Source of the DNA: Phaeodactylum tricornutum CCAP 1055/1
Lineage: Eukaryota; Bacillariophyta; Bacillariophyceae; Surirellales; Neidiaceae
Length of the DNA: 64,000 bases
Reading direction: 5' to 3'
Assembly (NCBI RefSeq): GCF_000150955.2
Contig: NC_011697.1
Coordinates: forward strand, 50,254 to 114,253
A program made the translations under genes and the position numbers. Below the pieces are notes generated by a model, which saw only the letters and a list, made by a program, of their open reading frames with translations, had not been told where the DNA came from and ran no database searches. Positions within the stretch are counted from its first letter, which is position 1. Each line of letters opens with the position of its first letter. Below, one piece after another: positions 1-10,932 of the stretch.

Positions 1-1350
1 GTCATTGGCAGGTTGGAGCATGTTGCAAAGAAATTTTTGACAATTACCAAAAGTGTCAGTTGTGTCTACACATTCTATTTCTATACAGTCACTTGAGAGT
101 GCAATTATATCACACACGGAGTTAGATTCTCACTTGGATACATGTTGCATTGGTTGACATGCTTATATACTCAGACGGTTGATGTTTCTGCATTTTTATC
201 TACAATTGGTCAAGCCCAGTCTGTACCAATTGTCTCTGCTGCACTTGCTTTTGATCATCCTTACACATATGAGACATTTATTTTAGTCATTCATCAGGCC
301 TTGCATTTTCCTACAATGGAACACGCATTGTTAAATCCAAATCAACTTCAATTAAATGATGTTGAGGTCAATGATTGTCCCAATTTTTGTCGGAAAAGCT
401 TACAGATTTATTGCATTCAATTTATTTACGGAAACACAATGTCAGGTTACCATTGTCATTAGATGGAGTCATTTTGTACTTACCAGTCCGCAAGCCGTCT
501 GTGGAGGAGTTTCGAAATTTTCACAAGTTGAACCTTACTTATGACAGTCCAATTTGGGATCTGTATTTGACAGATTTTTCTTGTCAGGAGGAGAAGTTTA
601 CCAATAGTAAGGGTGCATTGGTAACAAGAAATTCTGCACATGCAAACATTCAAATGGTTTCTACAAAAGACGGTACAGTATCAATTGTGTTCTCCTCTGT
701 TTTGATGTCATTGGAAGACAAACACTTGATCAATGAACTCGAAAAGACTTGTATTGTTAGTGTTGTACAGTTGTCAAATTACAGGTATTAGGTAATGCCA
801 GAAGAGTTGGCAAAACAATGGAATATTGGTTTATCAACAGCAAAGAGAACATTTCTGGCAACAACTCAGAGAGGGGTTACGGATATTGCCAGTTGATTGT
901 TAGCAAAGAGAGTGAAACCGGTCACTGCACAATTGAGATATTGTCACTTGCGTATGACTTTGTATACGTATACAATGTTTTCAAATGTTGTCTCATCTTT
1001 CAAATTTATGTGAACAATGTTGACTGGATTCATGCTTTCCCAATGAAGTCAAAAGGTCAGGCTCACAATACATTGGGTTTGTTGTTTCATTGTGAGGGAA
1101 TTCCAGCTGAAATTATTTCAGATGGTGCAAAAGAGTTAGTTCAGGGAGACTTCAGAAAAAAGCTATGTCAAAATCACAAGCATCAGTATGATTGTGGGAT
1201 ATTTGCCTGGAGTTGCAATGTATGATTTGATTGTCAGGAGGAGAATTTGCCAATAGTAAGGGTGCATTGGTGACAAGAAATTCTGCACATGCAAATGTTC
1301 AGTTGTTTCAAAAAGAGACAGTACAGGCCTCTGCAGGCTTCAGCAACTTA
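1..1350 (+). mobile_element. Decayed Ty1/copia (CoDi-like) pol fragment
   Basis: AT-rich stretch whose three forward frames carry pieces of a copia polyprotein, broken by stops and frameshifts. Around 375-650 one frame holds a segment like the region between protease and integrase of diatom copia elements (GVILYLPVRKPSVEEF). Around 795-890 a frame reads LAKQWNIGL, then AKRTF, then TTQRG, a pattern typical of the integrase N-terminal region of CoDi elements. Around 1010-1190 another frame holds the integrase core (WIHAFPMKSKGQAHNTLGLLF and SDGAKELVQGDFRKK). No intact frame exceeds about 140 codons and no LTR is visible inside the window, so the element starts left of position 1. Base composition differs sharply from the GC-rich copia at 56201. 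Family assignment rests on remembered motifs, not on a search. Confidence 0.75.
581..1305 (+). repeat. Direct repeat pair inside the decayed copia
   Basis: The stretch at 581-655 is repeated in the same direction at 1231-1305 with one single-base indel and a few substitutions. Both copies start ttgtcaggaggagaa and share the core ccaatagtaagggtgcattg. This looks like an internal duplication within the decayed element. Confidence 0.85.
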
Positions 1351-1902
1351 ACAACAACATGAAAAGCCAGGTATTTTGCCTTAACTCCCCAGGCACAATC
1401 GGAATCAGTGATCACTTCAAACACTCGAAATGCTACGAAAACACTACATTTGATCCCGCTACCTCAGCTTAGAACCACTGGGTCTGATAAACTAGAAACT
1501 GCAACGTTAACGGGCTAGAATTGTCCAAGGACCCGAAAGGATCCTGCATACTTTCGTAGACAATCAAAGGCGTAAAAACATAAGATTATAGACTTGTCCA
1601 AGAGACTTAGGGATATGAACCCCACATGTACCGCTTGACGTAGGGGTCTTCTACTTTCACATCTTCCTACCCACCCCATAGCCCGTTTTCCAAACAAATT
1701 TTGTGAACGGCTCTTGTGTTAGATGAGATATTCTCAAAGGCAACCCAAAACTAACTAGCCAGCCGGTTGAAAGCGAGGTTGCTCGGTTCGATTGACAGTT
1801 AGAGTTACTTGCTTGACTACAAAACCACCACCACCACCACCACCAACAGCAACAAGAACTCCCGACCGAATCGTCCTTCGATTACGCTAGAGAGAATAAA
1901 AT
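1351..1902. other. Intergenic, DRG1 upstream region
   Basis: No supported gene. The last 80 bases before the DRG1 start contain a short CAC/ACC-rich run (about 1822-1846). Nothing else stands out. Confidence 0.6.
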
Positions 1903-3582
1903 ATGTCGGATGATATTCAAAAGAAAATCGAGGAGATCGAGGCCGAAATGGCCCGAACTCAAAAGAACAAGGCAACGGTATGTAAGAATGTCCATGAAAA
2001 GCGACGTTCACCGCCTGGCACTTGACTAACGTTTTCTTGATTTCCCAAGAATTATCATATTGGAACCCTCAAAGCAAAACTGGCCAAGCTCCGCAGTGAG
2101 CTCACGAACGTAAGTGAAATCATATAGGTATTTTACAGGAGCTAGAAATATGAAAATTCACCATGCAATCTCTTCTTCCATGTTGTTCAGGGTCCTGGTG
2201 GAAAATCCGCTGGTTCCAAGGATGCCGGTCGTGGATTTGATGTTTCCAAGTCTGGCGATACGAGAATCGGCCTCGTGGGCTTTCCTTCAGTTGGAAAGTC
2301 AACTCTGTTGACGACTTTGACAGGGACAAGGAGCGAGGCAGCTGCATACGAGTGAGTCAACATTCAGTATACGAGAAGTCATTGCCGCTTTCTTTGAATT
2401 TGGGGAAAAGAGCATTCTTATATAAACTTTTCTATCTTACGGGAATACAGATTTACCACACTCACTTGCATTCCTGGGACTATGAAATATAAGGGAGCTC
2501 GAATTCAAGTGCTGGATCTTCCCGGTATGTTGTCGTCGCAATCTTCACAAGCGTCTTCATTGTATACATTGCTTCTCACGATGCTTTCTCCTAAAATAAG
2601 GGATTATTGAGGGCGCCGCTGATGGCCGGGGTCGCGGTCGCCAGGTTATTTCGACTGCACGGACTTGCAATCTTATTCTCGTCGTTTTGGATTCTGCAAA
2701 ACCCGTTACGCACAAGAAGATTATTGAGAACGAGCTTTTTAGTTTCGGGATTCGGATTAACCAAAATCCTCCTGATATTAAGGTTATGACAAAGAATGCG
2801 GGTGGGATTGGATATCAGGAGATGGTCAAGCAAACGCAGGGAATGAGTGCTGATGTTGCGCGTGTCGTTTGCAAAGAGTATAAAATTTCGTGCGCTGAAA
2901 TAATCCTACGAGAAGACGTCTCAGTGGATCAGTTTATCGACGTCATTGAAGGAAATCGGGCTTACATACCGGTGCTGTATGTGTTCAACAAAATCGATGC
3001 AATTACGATTGAGGAGCTTGACATTTTGGACCAGATGCCGAACTATGTCCCGATTAGTAGTCAGCACGAGTGGAATCTAGAAGGTATGATCGTCCTTTTA
3101 TACTGACAGAATTCGCTCAATCATTATGTGATTAGAAGGCCTAAATATCTTGCGTTCGCCTCTGGATCATTCAGAACTTATGGAAGAAATTTGGCATCGG
3201 TGCAGCATGCTAAGGGTGTAAGTAGTCGTCTATTATGGAAACCTACAATGACATTATGTCTAACTCTGTTTCGAACACATGTCCAGATACACCAAGCCAA
3301 AAGGTCAAATTCCAGATTATGACGAGCCCGTTATTCTTCACGCCGAAAACCCCACAATAGAAGAATTCTGCAATCGGTTGCACAAGAGCATCATCGACTC
3401 CTTTAGTCACGCCTGGGTATGGGGTAAGCTAACGTTAAGCGTAAAGCAATCTCCTCCTCATACTGAGCTGACAGTTTTCAACTGCTCCCTTAGGTCGCTC
3501 GGCGAAGCATCAACCACAACGGTGTGGAAAAGACCATGTACTTGCCGATGAGGATATTGTACAGATTTGCAAGAAAGTGTAA
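1903..3582 (+). CDS. DRG1: DRG1-type GTPase (developmentally regulated GTP-binding protein)
   Basis: OBG/DRG family translation-associated GTPase. Eight exons join in frame to 373 codons: 1903-1977, 2050-2109, 2191-2351, 2451-2524, 2601-3083, 3175-3217, 3287-3423, 3494-3582; each intron begins GT and ends AG. Visible in order: an N-terminal helix ([20 protein letters not shown]), the G1 loop GFPSVGKST, the switch region ending TTLTCIPG, G3 DLPG, the DRG-specific [13 protein letters not shown]4 as NKID, G5 region [10 protein letters not shown], and the C-terminal TGS domain ([17 protein letters not shown], then [19 protein letters not shown]). Length fits the family (about 365). Eight exons is many for a gene here. 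DRG1 rather than DRG2 is judged from the TGS tail; the partner DFRP1 is not in the window. Confidence 0.93.
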
Positions 3583-4390
3583 AAAGGGAGGGACGTGCAC
3601 TACCTCCGTCGTTTGGGTAAGCTGAACAATGCTGATCTCTTAAATACGTTACATATTTCCAAGCAATAGGTAACCTATGTTACTATTCATACAGTGACCA
3701 CATCTAAAGGGGAAATCTGCTAGCACGAGACGCATTGAGTCCACTCATTTGTATTAGCTTCAAGTTACTAGCCACTTCTTTTTTTTTCTTCTTGGCAACT
3801 AGCTCGTATGAAATTTTTGTGCTGACATAAACCATCCTCATATATTTTCCAGAGAGTCAGCGCCCTTGTGCTTTCTTCTAGCTCTATCTAACTGTATGAG
3901 TCGGAATGATCGTTAAAGGGCTAGTGAACAAAGACGCTGTAATTAACATTAGATTGATTTGAAAGCCAAAAATGTTGATGTTCATGGCACCTCTGTAAAC
4001 AGTATCAGCGGTTTTAAAAAGTCAACTTTTGACAATGAATTATGCACTCACAGTCATGACTCTGACGTCCATTCACTCGTTTGGGACACATCCCAGCCAC
4101 TTCAAAAATGTTGGATGAAACCCTGACATACGGCTAGTCGGGCCCGCCATGCGCTTTCCGTCCGTTGCACAGTGCCGACGCAAAGTATTAGTCAATAGGT
4201 AGTCAACACTTCTCAGTTCGCTTTCGTCAGCGACGTGGGGTTCGCTTTTGTAGCCGATCTCATAGCTACGCCGATGAGAGTAGCATAAACCACCTTATTG
4301 CTTGCTACCTCCTGAGCGCAGCCAATATGCTGCTGGGTTCAAGCACATAAAATTCTTTGATCTCCGTCCCCCTTTCGAAACCAAAGCAAA
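3583..4390. other. Intergenic
   Basis: No coding support. Holds a T-rich run near 3779-3795 and one TCACAGTCA motif (4048-4056), followed at once by tgacgtc. The last 100 bases are the leader of the next gene. Confidence 0.6.
4048..4056 (-). promoter_or_regulatory. TGACTGTGA motif
   Basis: Exact nine-base match about 335 bp upstream of the nitronate-monooxygenase-like start, with a TGACGTC (CRE-like) 8 bp further on. Part of the recurrent set described in the findings. Confidence 0.45.
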
Positions 4391-6052
4391 ATGAAACAAT
4401 TTGGAATATTCTCGCTTGCTTGCGCATTGGCTTTCTCTTCGTTGGCACCGGCATATGCGTATTCCGTTGCCCCTTCAGTACCAAGCATTATTCAAGGCGG
4501 AATGGGAATCCGGATTTCCCAATGGAAGCTTGCGCGTGAGGTAGCCCTGAAAGGTGAGCTAGGTGTGGTTTCAGGCACTGCGATGGATAATGTCATGGTG
4601 CGGGAGCTTCAGAAAGGTGATGCGGAAGGATCCTTTTTTCGCGCACTCAAGACTTTTCCTGATCAAGATATGGCAAACCGGATTGTCGCGCGATTTTATA
4701 TAGAGGGCGGAAAAGACCCTTCGGAGCCTTACAAATCAATTCCAATGTGGACGCTCACCCCTAACCAACTACTCTTGGAAGCCAACGTTCTTGCAAACTA
4801 CTGTGAAGTTTGGTTGGCCAAGCACAACGACGATGGATCAATTATTGATGGGCTCGTCGGAATGAATCTACTGACAAAGGTCCAACTTCCGACGATCGCA
4901 TCCCTCTACGGTGCTATGATGGCTGGCGTCGACTACATCATAATGGGAGCTGGAATACCGATCTCGGTTCCTGGATTTCTCGACAATCTATCCGAATGCA
5001 AAGACTGTGAGCAGAAGATTGATGTGGACGGAGTTGCAGAGAAAGAAGCCCCGGTTTACAAGTTTTCACCGATTGCGTTCTGGGAAGCAGCGGGGAAGCC
5101 AGAATTGGCTGCTCCGTTAAAGCGCCCATCGTTCCTCCCTATAGTTTCTTCTACAATACTCGCTCAGTCCCTTCTGAAAAAAGCCTCCGGAAAAGGGCCG
5201 ACGAGAGGAATTCAAGGATTCGTGGTGGAGCTCAGTTCCGCAGGAGGCCACAACGCCCCTCCCCGTGGTTTTAAATTTGATCCTGTCTTCAGTACACACG
5301 CAGGCGGTTTAAATGAGCGTGGCGAACCTGTATACGGCCCCAAGGATGAAGTCGACCTGGCTAAGTTTTGCAAGGCTTGCCAGGGTTTGCCGTTTTGGCT
5401 AGCCGGTTCTTACGCTCGACCTGAACGATTTGCCGAGGTCCGAGCATTGGGAGGTGCAGGTGTCCAGTGTGGTACAATTTTTGCGCTTGCTGAAGAATCT
5501 GGCCTCGACGATTGGATCAAACAGGACATTCTTCGCAAACTGTCAGAAACCCGTTTGGATGTGCTGACAGATCCCGCTGCCTCTCCCACAGGATTTCCGT
5601 TCAAAGTACTCGATTTACCCCAGAGTCTTTCCCAAAGAGAAGTCTACGAAGCTCGTCCACGTGCATGCAACCTGGGCTACTTGCGACAACCTTACAAACG
5701 GCCTGACGGCAAAATTGGTTATCGTTGCCCTGCGGAGCCGGAGGTAGCATTTGCTAGAAAAGGTGGGGATGCCAAGGCCACTGTCGGTCGTAAATGCCTC
5801 TGCAACGCCCTCTGTTCGAATGCAGGGTTTCCGCAAGTTGGAGAGGTCAAAGCCGTCAACGGAGAAAAAATGAAGTACGTTGAGCTACCCCTGATCACGA
5901 CTGGAGACGATATTAGTAGTTGCCGAGACTTCATCAAGGAAGATGCTGATGGTCATTTAGGCTTTCCTGCTGGCGAGATTGTGGATTATCTGCTCTCTGA
6001 ATGGAAAAGGAAGCCGGTCGGATCCGCAGCCGAGGGATCGATGTCAATTTAA
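4391..6052 (+). CDS. Nitronate monooxygenase-like FMN TIM-barrel protein, secreted or organellar
   Basis: Single exon, 553 aa. The N-terminus (MKQFGIFSLACALAFSSLAPAYA) is a clear signal peptide, so the product enters the ER or, less surely, the plastid; the residues after it (YSVAP) are only weakly like the ASAFAP plastid motif. The mature part opens GGMGIRISQWKLAREV and continues GELGVVSGTA, as in the 2-nitropropane dioxygenase/nitronate monooxygenase group. Later motifs fit the FMN barrel: the segments GVDYIIMGAGIP, GFVVELSSAGGHNAPP (the GGH near the phosphate site), PFWLAGSYARPE and GGAGVQCGTIF. A cysteine-rich C-terminal segment (CLCNALCSNAG, residues about 475-485) follows the barrel and is not needed for the classic fold. 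The exact substrate cannot be read; an enoyl-reductase (PfaD/FabK-like) role is the main alternative. Confidence 0.8.
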   Translation: MKQFGIFSLACALAFSSLAPAYAYSVAPSVPSIIQGGMGIRISQWKLAREVALKGELGVVSGTAMDNVMVRELQKGDAEGSFFRALKTFPDQDMANRIVARFYIEGGKDPSEPYKSIPMWTLTPNQLLLEANVLANYCEVWLAKHNDDGSIIDGLVGMNLLTKVQLPTIASLYGAMMAGVDYIIMGAGIPISVPGFLDNLSECKDCEQKIDVDGVAEKEAPVYKFSPIAFWEAAGKPELAAPLKRPSFLPIVSSTILAQSLLKKASGKGPTRGIQGFVVELSSAGGHNAPPRGFKFDPVFSTHAGGLNERGEPVYGPKDEVDLAKFCKACQGLPFWLAGSYARPERFAEVRALGGAGVQCGTIFALAEESGLDDWIKQDILRKLSETRLDVLTDPAASPTGFPFKVLDLPQSLSQREVYEARPRACNLGYLRQPYKRPDGKIGYRCPAEPEVAFARKGGDAKATVGRKCLCNALCSNAGFPQVGEVKAVNGEKMKYVELPLITTGDDISSCRDFIKEDADGHLGFPAGEIVDYLLSEWKRKPVGSAAEGSMSI

Positions 6053-6551
6053 AATTGGACAGCAGGAATCTTAAATGTTTTATTTGACTAGCATCAGAAT
6101 GTGACACTGACAGTAAATTAAATTTTGAACAAAGCGGTTGCCTTTGACCTGTTTACAAGCCCACAGGGTACGTAGCTGGCCGACAATAAAGGACCTACTC
6201 AACTGTCTGACGGGATCCTTAATTTTTCTCCATATAATAAATTGAAAATATATCGCACAAGCTTTGCCTAAACGCTAAAGAAAGCTCTCTGGGCCTTATT
6301 TACTTCGACAGAGTTGTGACATTGACTTTGAAAGGGAACTGTAATATAAAGCAGCGGATGCACAGCAACTCGTGAAAAATGCTAACGGTAAGAAATGATT
6401 GCGGACATCGGAATACTCAAGCGGCTTTCTAGCGATAGTCATACAACGTGGCTTTTCCCGGATTTCGCACTGTGCTACAGCTCATGCTCTTCCGAATCTC
6501 AATCCTGCGAAAGACATTCCCAGCAACTGTCAAACTCCAGGTTTAGAAAAG
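6053..6551. other. Intergenic / leader
   Basis: No supported gene. A possible short upstream ATG followed by GTAAG lies near 6380-6393, so the peptidase mRNA may have an upstream exon. The in-frame region 6399-6551 is open but lacks ATG. Confidence 0.5.
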
Positions 6552-7620
6552 ATGACCCACTTTTTTGCCAGCTTGTCGTTCGATTGGAGTGTCACAAGCG
6601 TCGCTGACAATGTCGGTCGTCGCTTGCATGAAAGCGGGCTGAAGCCTCATTGGGACTTGGGCGGATGCTGCGAGATCGAAGAGATCATCTTCATCTGCTT
6701 CTACGCAGCCTATGTCGTTGCGTTCTTCGTTCTATACCACACAACCATTCTCAAGCCAATGCGACTATTGTCTGTTTTTGTCCACGAATTTGGTCATGCC
6801 AGCGCATGCTTTATGACGGGGGGTTCCGTCAAGAAGATCGAGGTCTACGAAAACGAAGGAGGTGTCACCGGGTACACGGGAGGTTGTCGGACATTGGTTA
6901 TCCCAGCTGGATACGTTGGCGGTGCTTTCTGGGGAGGTGCGTTGACTGTAAATAGCGCATATGTTCGCGCTACCTCGCACCACAGAGGCCGACATCTCAC
7001 CTTTCCTTTGCCCTTCCAGGTGTCTTTGTGGCTCTAAGTGGCAGCAAAATTGGCTCGACCATTGTGGCATCACTTATTTCTTTTGCTCTATTGATTTCAC
7101 TTTGGTAAGTCGTCCTTTGCGTCATGTGTCCGAAACAGAATGGTCCTTTTTTGGCGCTAATGAAGAAATCTTTTGTGCCACAGCTTGAAGCCGAATACAA
7201 TGGTTGTAGCTCTCTCGTTGGGCTTTTCGAGTCTTCTAATTGGGTTCATTTTCATTGAGTGGTTTGTTTTCGATCCCCTTCTCGAATTTATTACTCTGTT
7301 TTTTGGTGTTTTCATTGGCATGTACAGCGTGCGAGACATCTACGACGGTAAGTATAAAGCTGACCACACAATTTATATCGTTTATAGTTACGAAGACGTT
7401 TACTTACTGACTGTGAATGACGTTTCGCCCCTTATCTGAATACAATACTACAGACTTGATCACGCGAACAGCAGAAGGAAGTGATGCTGTGGCCTGTAAT
7501 AAGCTTTACCCGTGTTGCCTGCCCCGATGTGTTGGAGTTCAGTTTTGGATGGTGGCTTTTGCCTTCCAGGTAGCCGGAATTTACTGTGCCCTAGTTTGGA
7601 TGGTAACAGAGCACAATTAG
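6552..7620 (+). CDS. Peptidase M50B-like membrane metalloprotease
   Basis: Four exons join in frame to 266 aa: 6552-6936, 7020-7104, 7184-7347, 7454-7620, all with GT-AG introns. The zinc-binding HExxH lies in VFVHEFGHASAC, directly after a membrane segment, as in site-2-protease-like families. A second conserved part reads GGCRTLVIPAGYVGGAFWG, which in M50B-like proteins supplies the glycine-rich membrane loop. Several hydrophobic spans follow (STIVASLISFALLISL, VVALSLGFSSLLIGFIF, FWMVAFAFQVAGIYCALVW), giving roughly six membrane passes. The start was set at the ATG after the open but ATG-less stretch. Function is probably intramembrane proteolysis or a non-proteolytic relative; substrate and compartment are unknown. 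The conserved third zinc ligand was not identified with certainty. Confidence 0.82.
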
Positions 7621-8046
7621 TAAAAAGATGGTTGACGCTTAGGATAATGTATGCACAGTTTCACTCTGGCGGCGGTCCACCGCTTTACGGTAAGCTACAC
7701 TACATACATTATACATAGGTAGTCACTTACAACTAATACTTCGGCTTGGTCTGAGCCCACCACGTAAACACGATAGAGGGGTCGGGCAGTCGTCCGTAAA
7801 CGTTCTCCTCACAGTCAATGGAGGCAGGATATACTTATGTACGCTTGTCTGTAGTAAAGGGTATTTGTTGAAGCAGACAGGCAAAACAGCAACTCGGGGA
7901 TCGGATTGGTGTTTTGTGTGTTCGTTAGAGCGACAACGACCAATTCGTTCTACACTGTTGAGAGAATCGGAAGAGAAGAAAGTGATCGGGCTCTTTAACA
8001 CATTCCTGAGCCGTCTTTGTCAGCTTCTTTTTGCTTCGTGAGTAAG
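7621..8046. other. Intergenic, PPO promoter region
   Basis: No gene seen. Contains one TCACAGTCAA motif (7809-7818), 230 bp upstream of the PPO start. Confidence 0.6.
7809..7817 (-). promoter_or_regulatory. TGACTGTGA motif
   Basis: Exact match 230 bp upstream of the PPO ATG; extended form TCACAGTCAA. Confidence 0.5.
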
Positions 8047-9721
8047 ATGATTGCACAATGCTTTCTAGTAACTCTTAGTTTGGTGCAGTCGGCGGCTGCA
8101 TTTGTGGCCCCTCGCGCGGCGTCGCCCTTCACGGCATCGTCACATTTTCACTCCCCGATACCACAACTATACGCAGCGGCTCGAGAAGTTGATTGCTTGG
8201 TTGTGGGGTCGGGCGTATCTGGAAGCTCTCTCGCCTTTAATCTTGTAAAGAACCACGATGTTGACACCCTTATGGTCGAGCGGAACGAAGTTGTCGGGGG
8301 CAATCTCATTTCGAAAGAAAACGAGGAAGGGTTTGTCTGGGAAGAAGGTCCCAATTCTTTCCAGCCTACTCCCTACATTAGTCGACTCGTTCACGAATTG
8401 GGCATAACGAAGGACCTCGTTCTCGCGGATGGGTCTTTGCCTCGTTTTGTGTATTGGCAAGGCGAAGGTGCGGGCGCAAAGCTGGCGAACTTACACGCTT
8501 TACCAACAAATTTACCCGGGGACTTGCTTGACTTCAACCTGTTGACCTGGCCCGGAAAGATTCGAGCTGGGCTCGGTGCGATTGGCCTTATCGCTCCACC
8601 ACCGACGGATCGTGAAGAGTCTATAAGGGAATTCGTTACCCGTCATTTGGGTGCCGAAACATTTGAACGCGTGATCGATCCGTTCGTGTCCGGTGTATAT
8701 GCTGGAGATCCTGACGAACTGGCCATGAAGGCCGCTCTAAAAAAAATTCATCGACTGGAAGGGCTAGGAGATCTTGGGCCGGGTCTGGTCAGTGGTGCGA
8801 TCAATCGATTCAAGGAAATTGCCGACGAAAAGACGTCGAACCCACCCGATCCGGCCTGGCCCACTTACAAAGGAGGCCAGCTGGGTTCTTTCCGTAAAGG
8901 TTTGCAAACACTTGCCCTAGCGGCGGAAGAATACCTAGGACCGGAGCGTGTAATGAAGAACACGCCTATAGACAAAGTTGAAAAACTGCCCGACGGTCGG
9001 TTTAAAGTAACGGTCCTGAAGGATGATAAACCGATCGAAATAATTGCTAAATCCGTCTGTCTGACCTCGCCAACCCGTGTCACGTGCAAGGTTGCCGCTG
9101 ACTTGGTTCCGGCTGCCACTCGGCTGGCTGAAGTATACTCACCTCCCGTTGCATCTGTCACCATGGCCTACAAGAAAGAGTGGTTTAAGGAGTTGCCCGG
9201 TGGTACCTCGAGGGAACCTTTGCGTGGATTCGGCCACTTGCTTCCGCGTAAAATGGGAGTCCGGAGTTTGGGTACCATCTGGTCGAGTTCTCTGTTTCCT
9301 GGTCGCGCTCCTGAAGGCTGGGAGCTCTTGCTAACCTACATTGGTGGTGCACGGGACAAAGGCATTGCGGACTTGTCCGAAGAAGAAATTTACAAACAAG
9401 TCGACGCGGATAATCACGAGATTCTGTTGAAAAGTGACGCTCCGTCTGGCAAAAGGATTGGCATTCGAGTGTGGCAAACTGCCATACCGCAGTACCGTAA
9501 GGGTCATTTAGAAATTTTGGATGCATTGGAAGCCGACGAGGCCAAGGTGCCCGGGTTTTATTTGGGAGGTAATTACCGGACCGGTTTTTTTTTTTGTTGC
9601 CTTTGGTGATTGTGTGCAGTTTGGATGGACGGAAGCCGAAAAGGTCGCAAAATACTTGCAATCGACCGAGGAAAATATGACTTCTAGTGTAACTGAACCG
9701 CAGGAAATTAGCGTAGCTTAG
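8047..9721 (+). CDS. PPO: Protoporphyrinogen oxidase, plastid type, with frame break at a T11 tract
   Basis: FAD enzyme oxidising protoporphyrinogen IX to protoporphyrin IX in heme and chlorophyll synthesis. The start at 8047 gives a signal peptide ending in AAAFVAP, a good diatom plastid-import motif. Seen after it: the dinucleotide site VVGSGVSGSS (residues about 53-62), NEVVGGN, EGPNSFQP (substrate side), FVSGVYAGDP and GGNYRTG. The frame reaches a stop at 9607-9609, just after the GGNYRTG motif, in a run of eleven T (9585-9595). In the next frame the expected end continues directly as VAFGDCVQFGWTEAEKV and stops at 9719-9721. No GT-AG intron bridges the break in the right phase. As given, the protein would be about 520 aa and lack its conserved FAD-binding end. 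A sequencing or assembly error and a true frameshift are both possible. Confidence 0.9.
9585..9595 (+). repeat. T11 homopolymer in PPO coding sequence
   Basis: Eleven T between the codons for GGNYRTG and VAFGDC. A single T would align the frame with the family; ten T would keep it open with three extra Phe. Eleven shifts it. Confidence 0.9.
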
Positions 9722-10932
9722 GATTTCACTTACGGAGCAAAGAAGATCAATAACACCCCCCAAGCTTTGTCGGTCCAAACACGAAAAAGCAATATTGAAC
9801 AATGATGATAACAACTTACAAGCTGTTGGTATTGGCCAGAATTTCAAGTTATCGCTCAAACTCTGTGGACGAACAGCTATCTATCTGTTTGTACAGAAAC
9901 TATTATTTACTGTTGAATGGAAAGAAAGTCTCGACACGTCAACATGCGATTACTTACCGGCACGTTGGAAACCTAACTCCGTCGTTGTGATTCACGTTGC
10001 TCCAACCTAACAGTAAAGGCGACTGCGCAGCTTTCCAACTTCAACTTCTTCGTTAGCTTTGACCTTAATGAAGCCCACAATTCCCGTGTCTGTCACCCGT
10101 AACTGACGTAGTTGGTACCGTATGGGACCTTTTTCCACGTACAAGACAGCTGACCGTAAATGGTCAGTAGTGACGGTCGCAAAGTTGACTGTCAGTGCCC
10201 TGTCCCACGAGGGCGGGCGCACACGGATTTTTCAAAAATATGCGCAGTCAAGGCACGGTTTTTTCTCACTTTCCGTATGAGCGGTGCTTGCACGCATTGG
10301 GGACGCACCAGCACACCACACGAGTGACTTTTTGAATCTATGCGGCAATCGGGTCTGTTCCCAAACTATTCTTCACCCGACGTACTTACCTTCACTATGA
10401 TGGTGATAAGAACAGATTACACCAAGGCGATTGTTTTAACGACAGCAGCTCTGCTGCTGTGGTCGTCAACCGATCCAACGAAGTAGGTACCGAGATTGTG
10501 TGTGTGCGACATTGTGTATCGTGCGAGGGTCGGCGTGAAGTGCGGAAGCCGAATAGGGTTTACGCGACAGTCGAGGGTCAACCAATGAAAAGACACGATT
10601 GGACCACGAACGTGAGACGAGGAATGCGAGAAAGACGAATCAATCGCGTTGGGATTGGTTTTTCGGACGTTGGTCCCGCAGAATACACGAAGTGTGAACT
10701 CGGCCGCGCCTTGCTCTTTCGTCCGCCGATGCGATTCTTTTCCAATCGCTCGTCGCAGCCACGATACGATTTAGAAGCGGTTCGAGTTCGACGAGGCCAA
10801 GCCTTACGGTATTTGGTACTTTTGCGTCGGGAAGACTGACACTGACCCGGCTGACACGTTTTTTCCAGCGGCAAAATATACCGGAAACTTTGCTTCACAC
10901 TTATGTCCGTAAAGTGTGATCCAAGCTAGACC
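9722..10932. other. Intergenic, 1.2 kb
   Basis: Only overlapping, composition-poor open frames on both strands (for example 10459-10839 plus and 10578-10898 minus), with no recognisable domain. One TGACTGTCA variant at 10186-10194. Probably promoter and 5' UTR of GPI plus the 3' end of PPO. Confidence 0.55.
10186..10194 (+). promoter_or_regulatory. TGACTGTCA variant motif
   Basis: Palindromic-leaning variant of the recurrent motif, about 740 bp upstream of the GPI start; farther than the other copies, so weaker support. Confidence 0.3.

Noticed and set aside
1585-1690. tRNA-like T-arm (GGGGTTCATATCCCT) on the minus strand
   Set aside because: No matching 7-bp acceptor stem, D arm or anticodon arm at the proper distance.
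9570-9612. Micro-intron explanation for the PPO break (GTAATT or GTTTTT to GTGTGCAG)
   Set aside because: Either choice gives the wrong phase or removes the conserved GNY/GDC motifs.
10459-10898. Overlapping frames of 126 (plus) and 106 (minus) codons
   Set aside because: No domain, mutual overlap, arginine-rich shadow composition.
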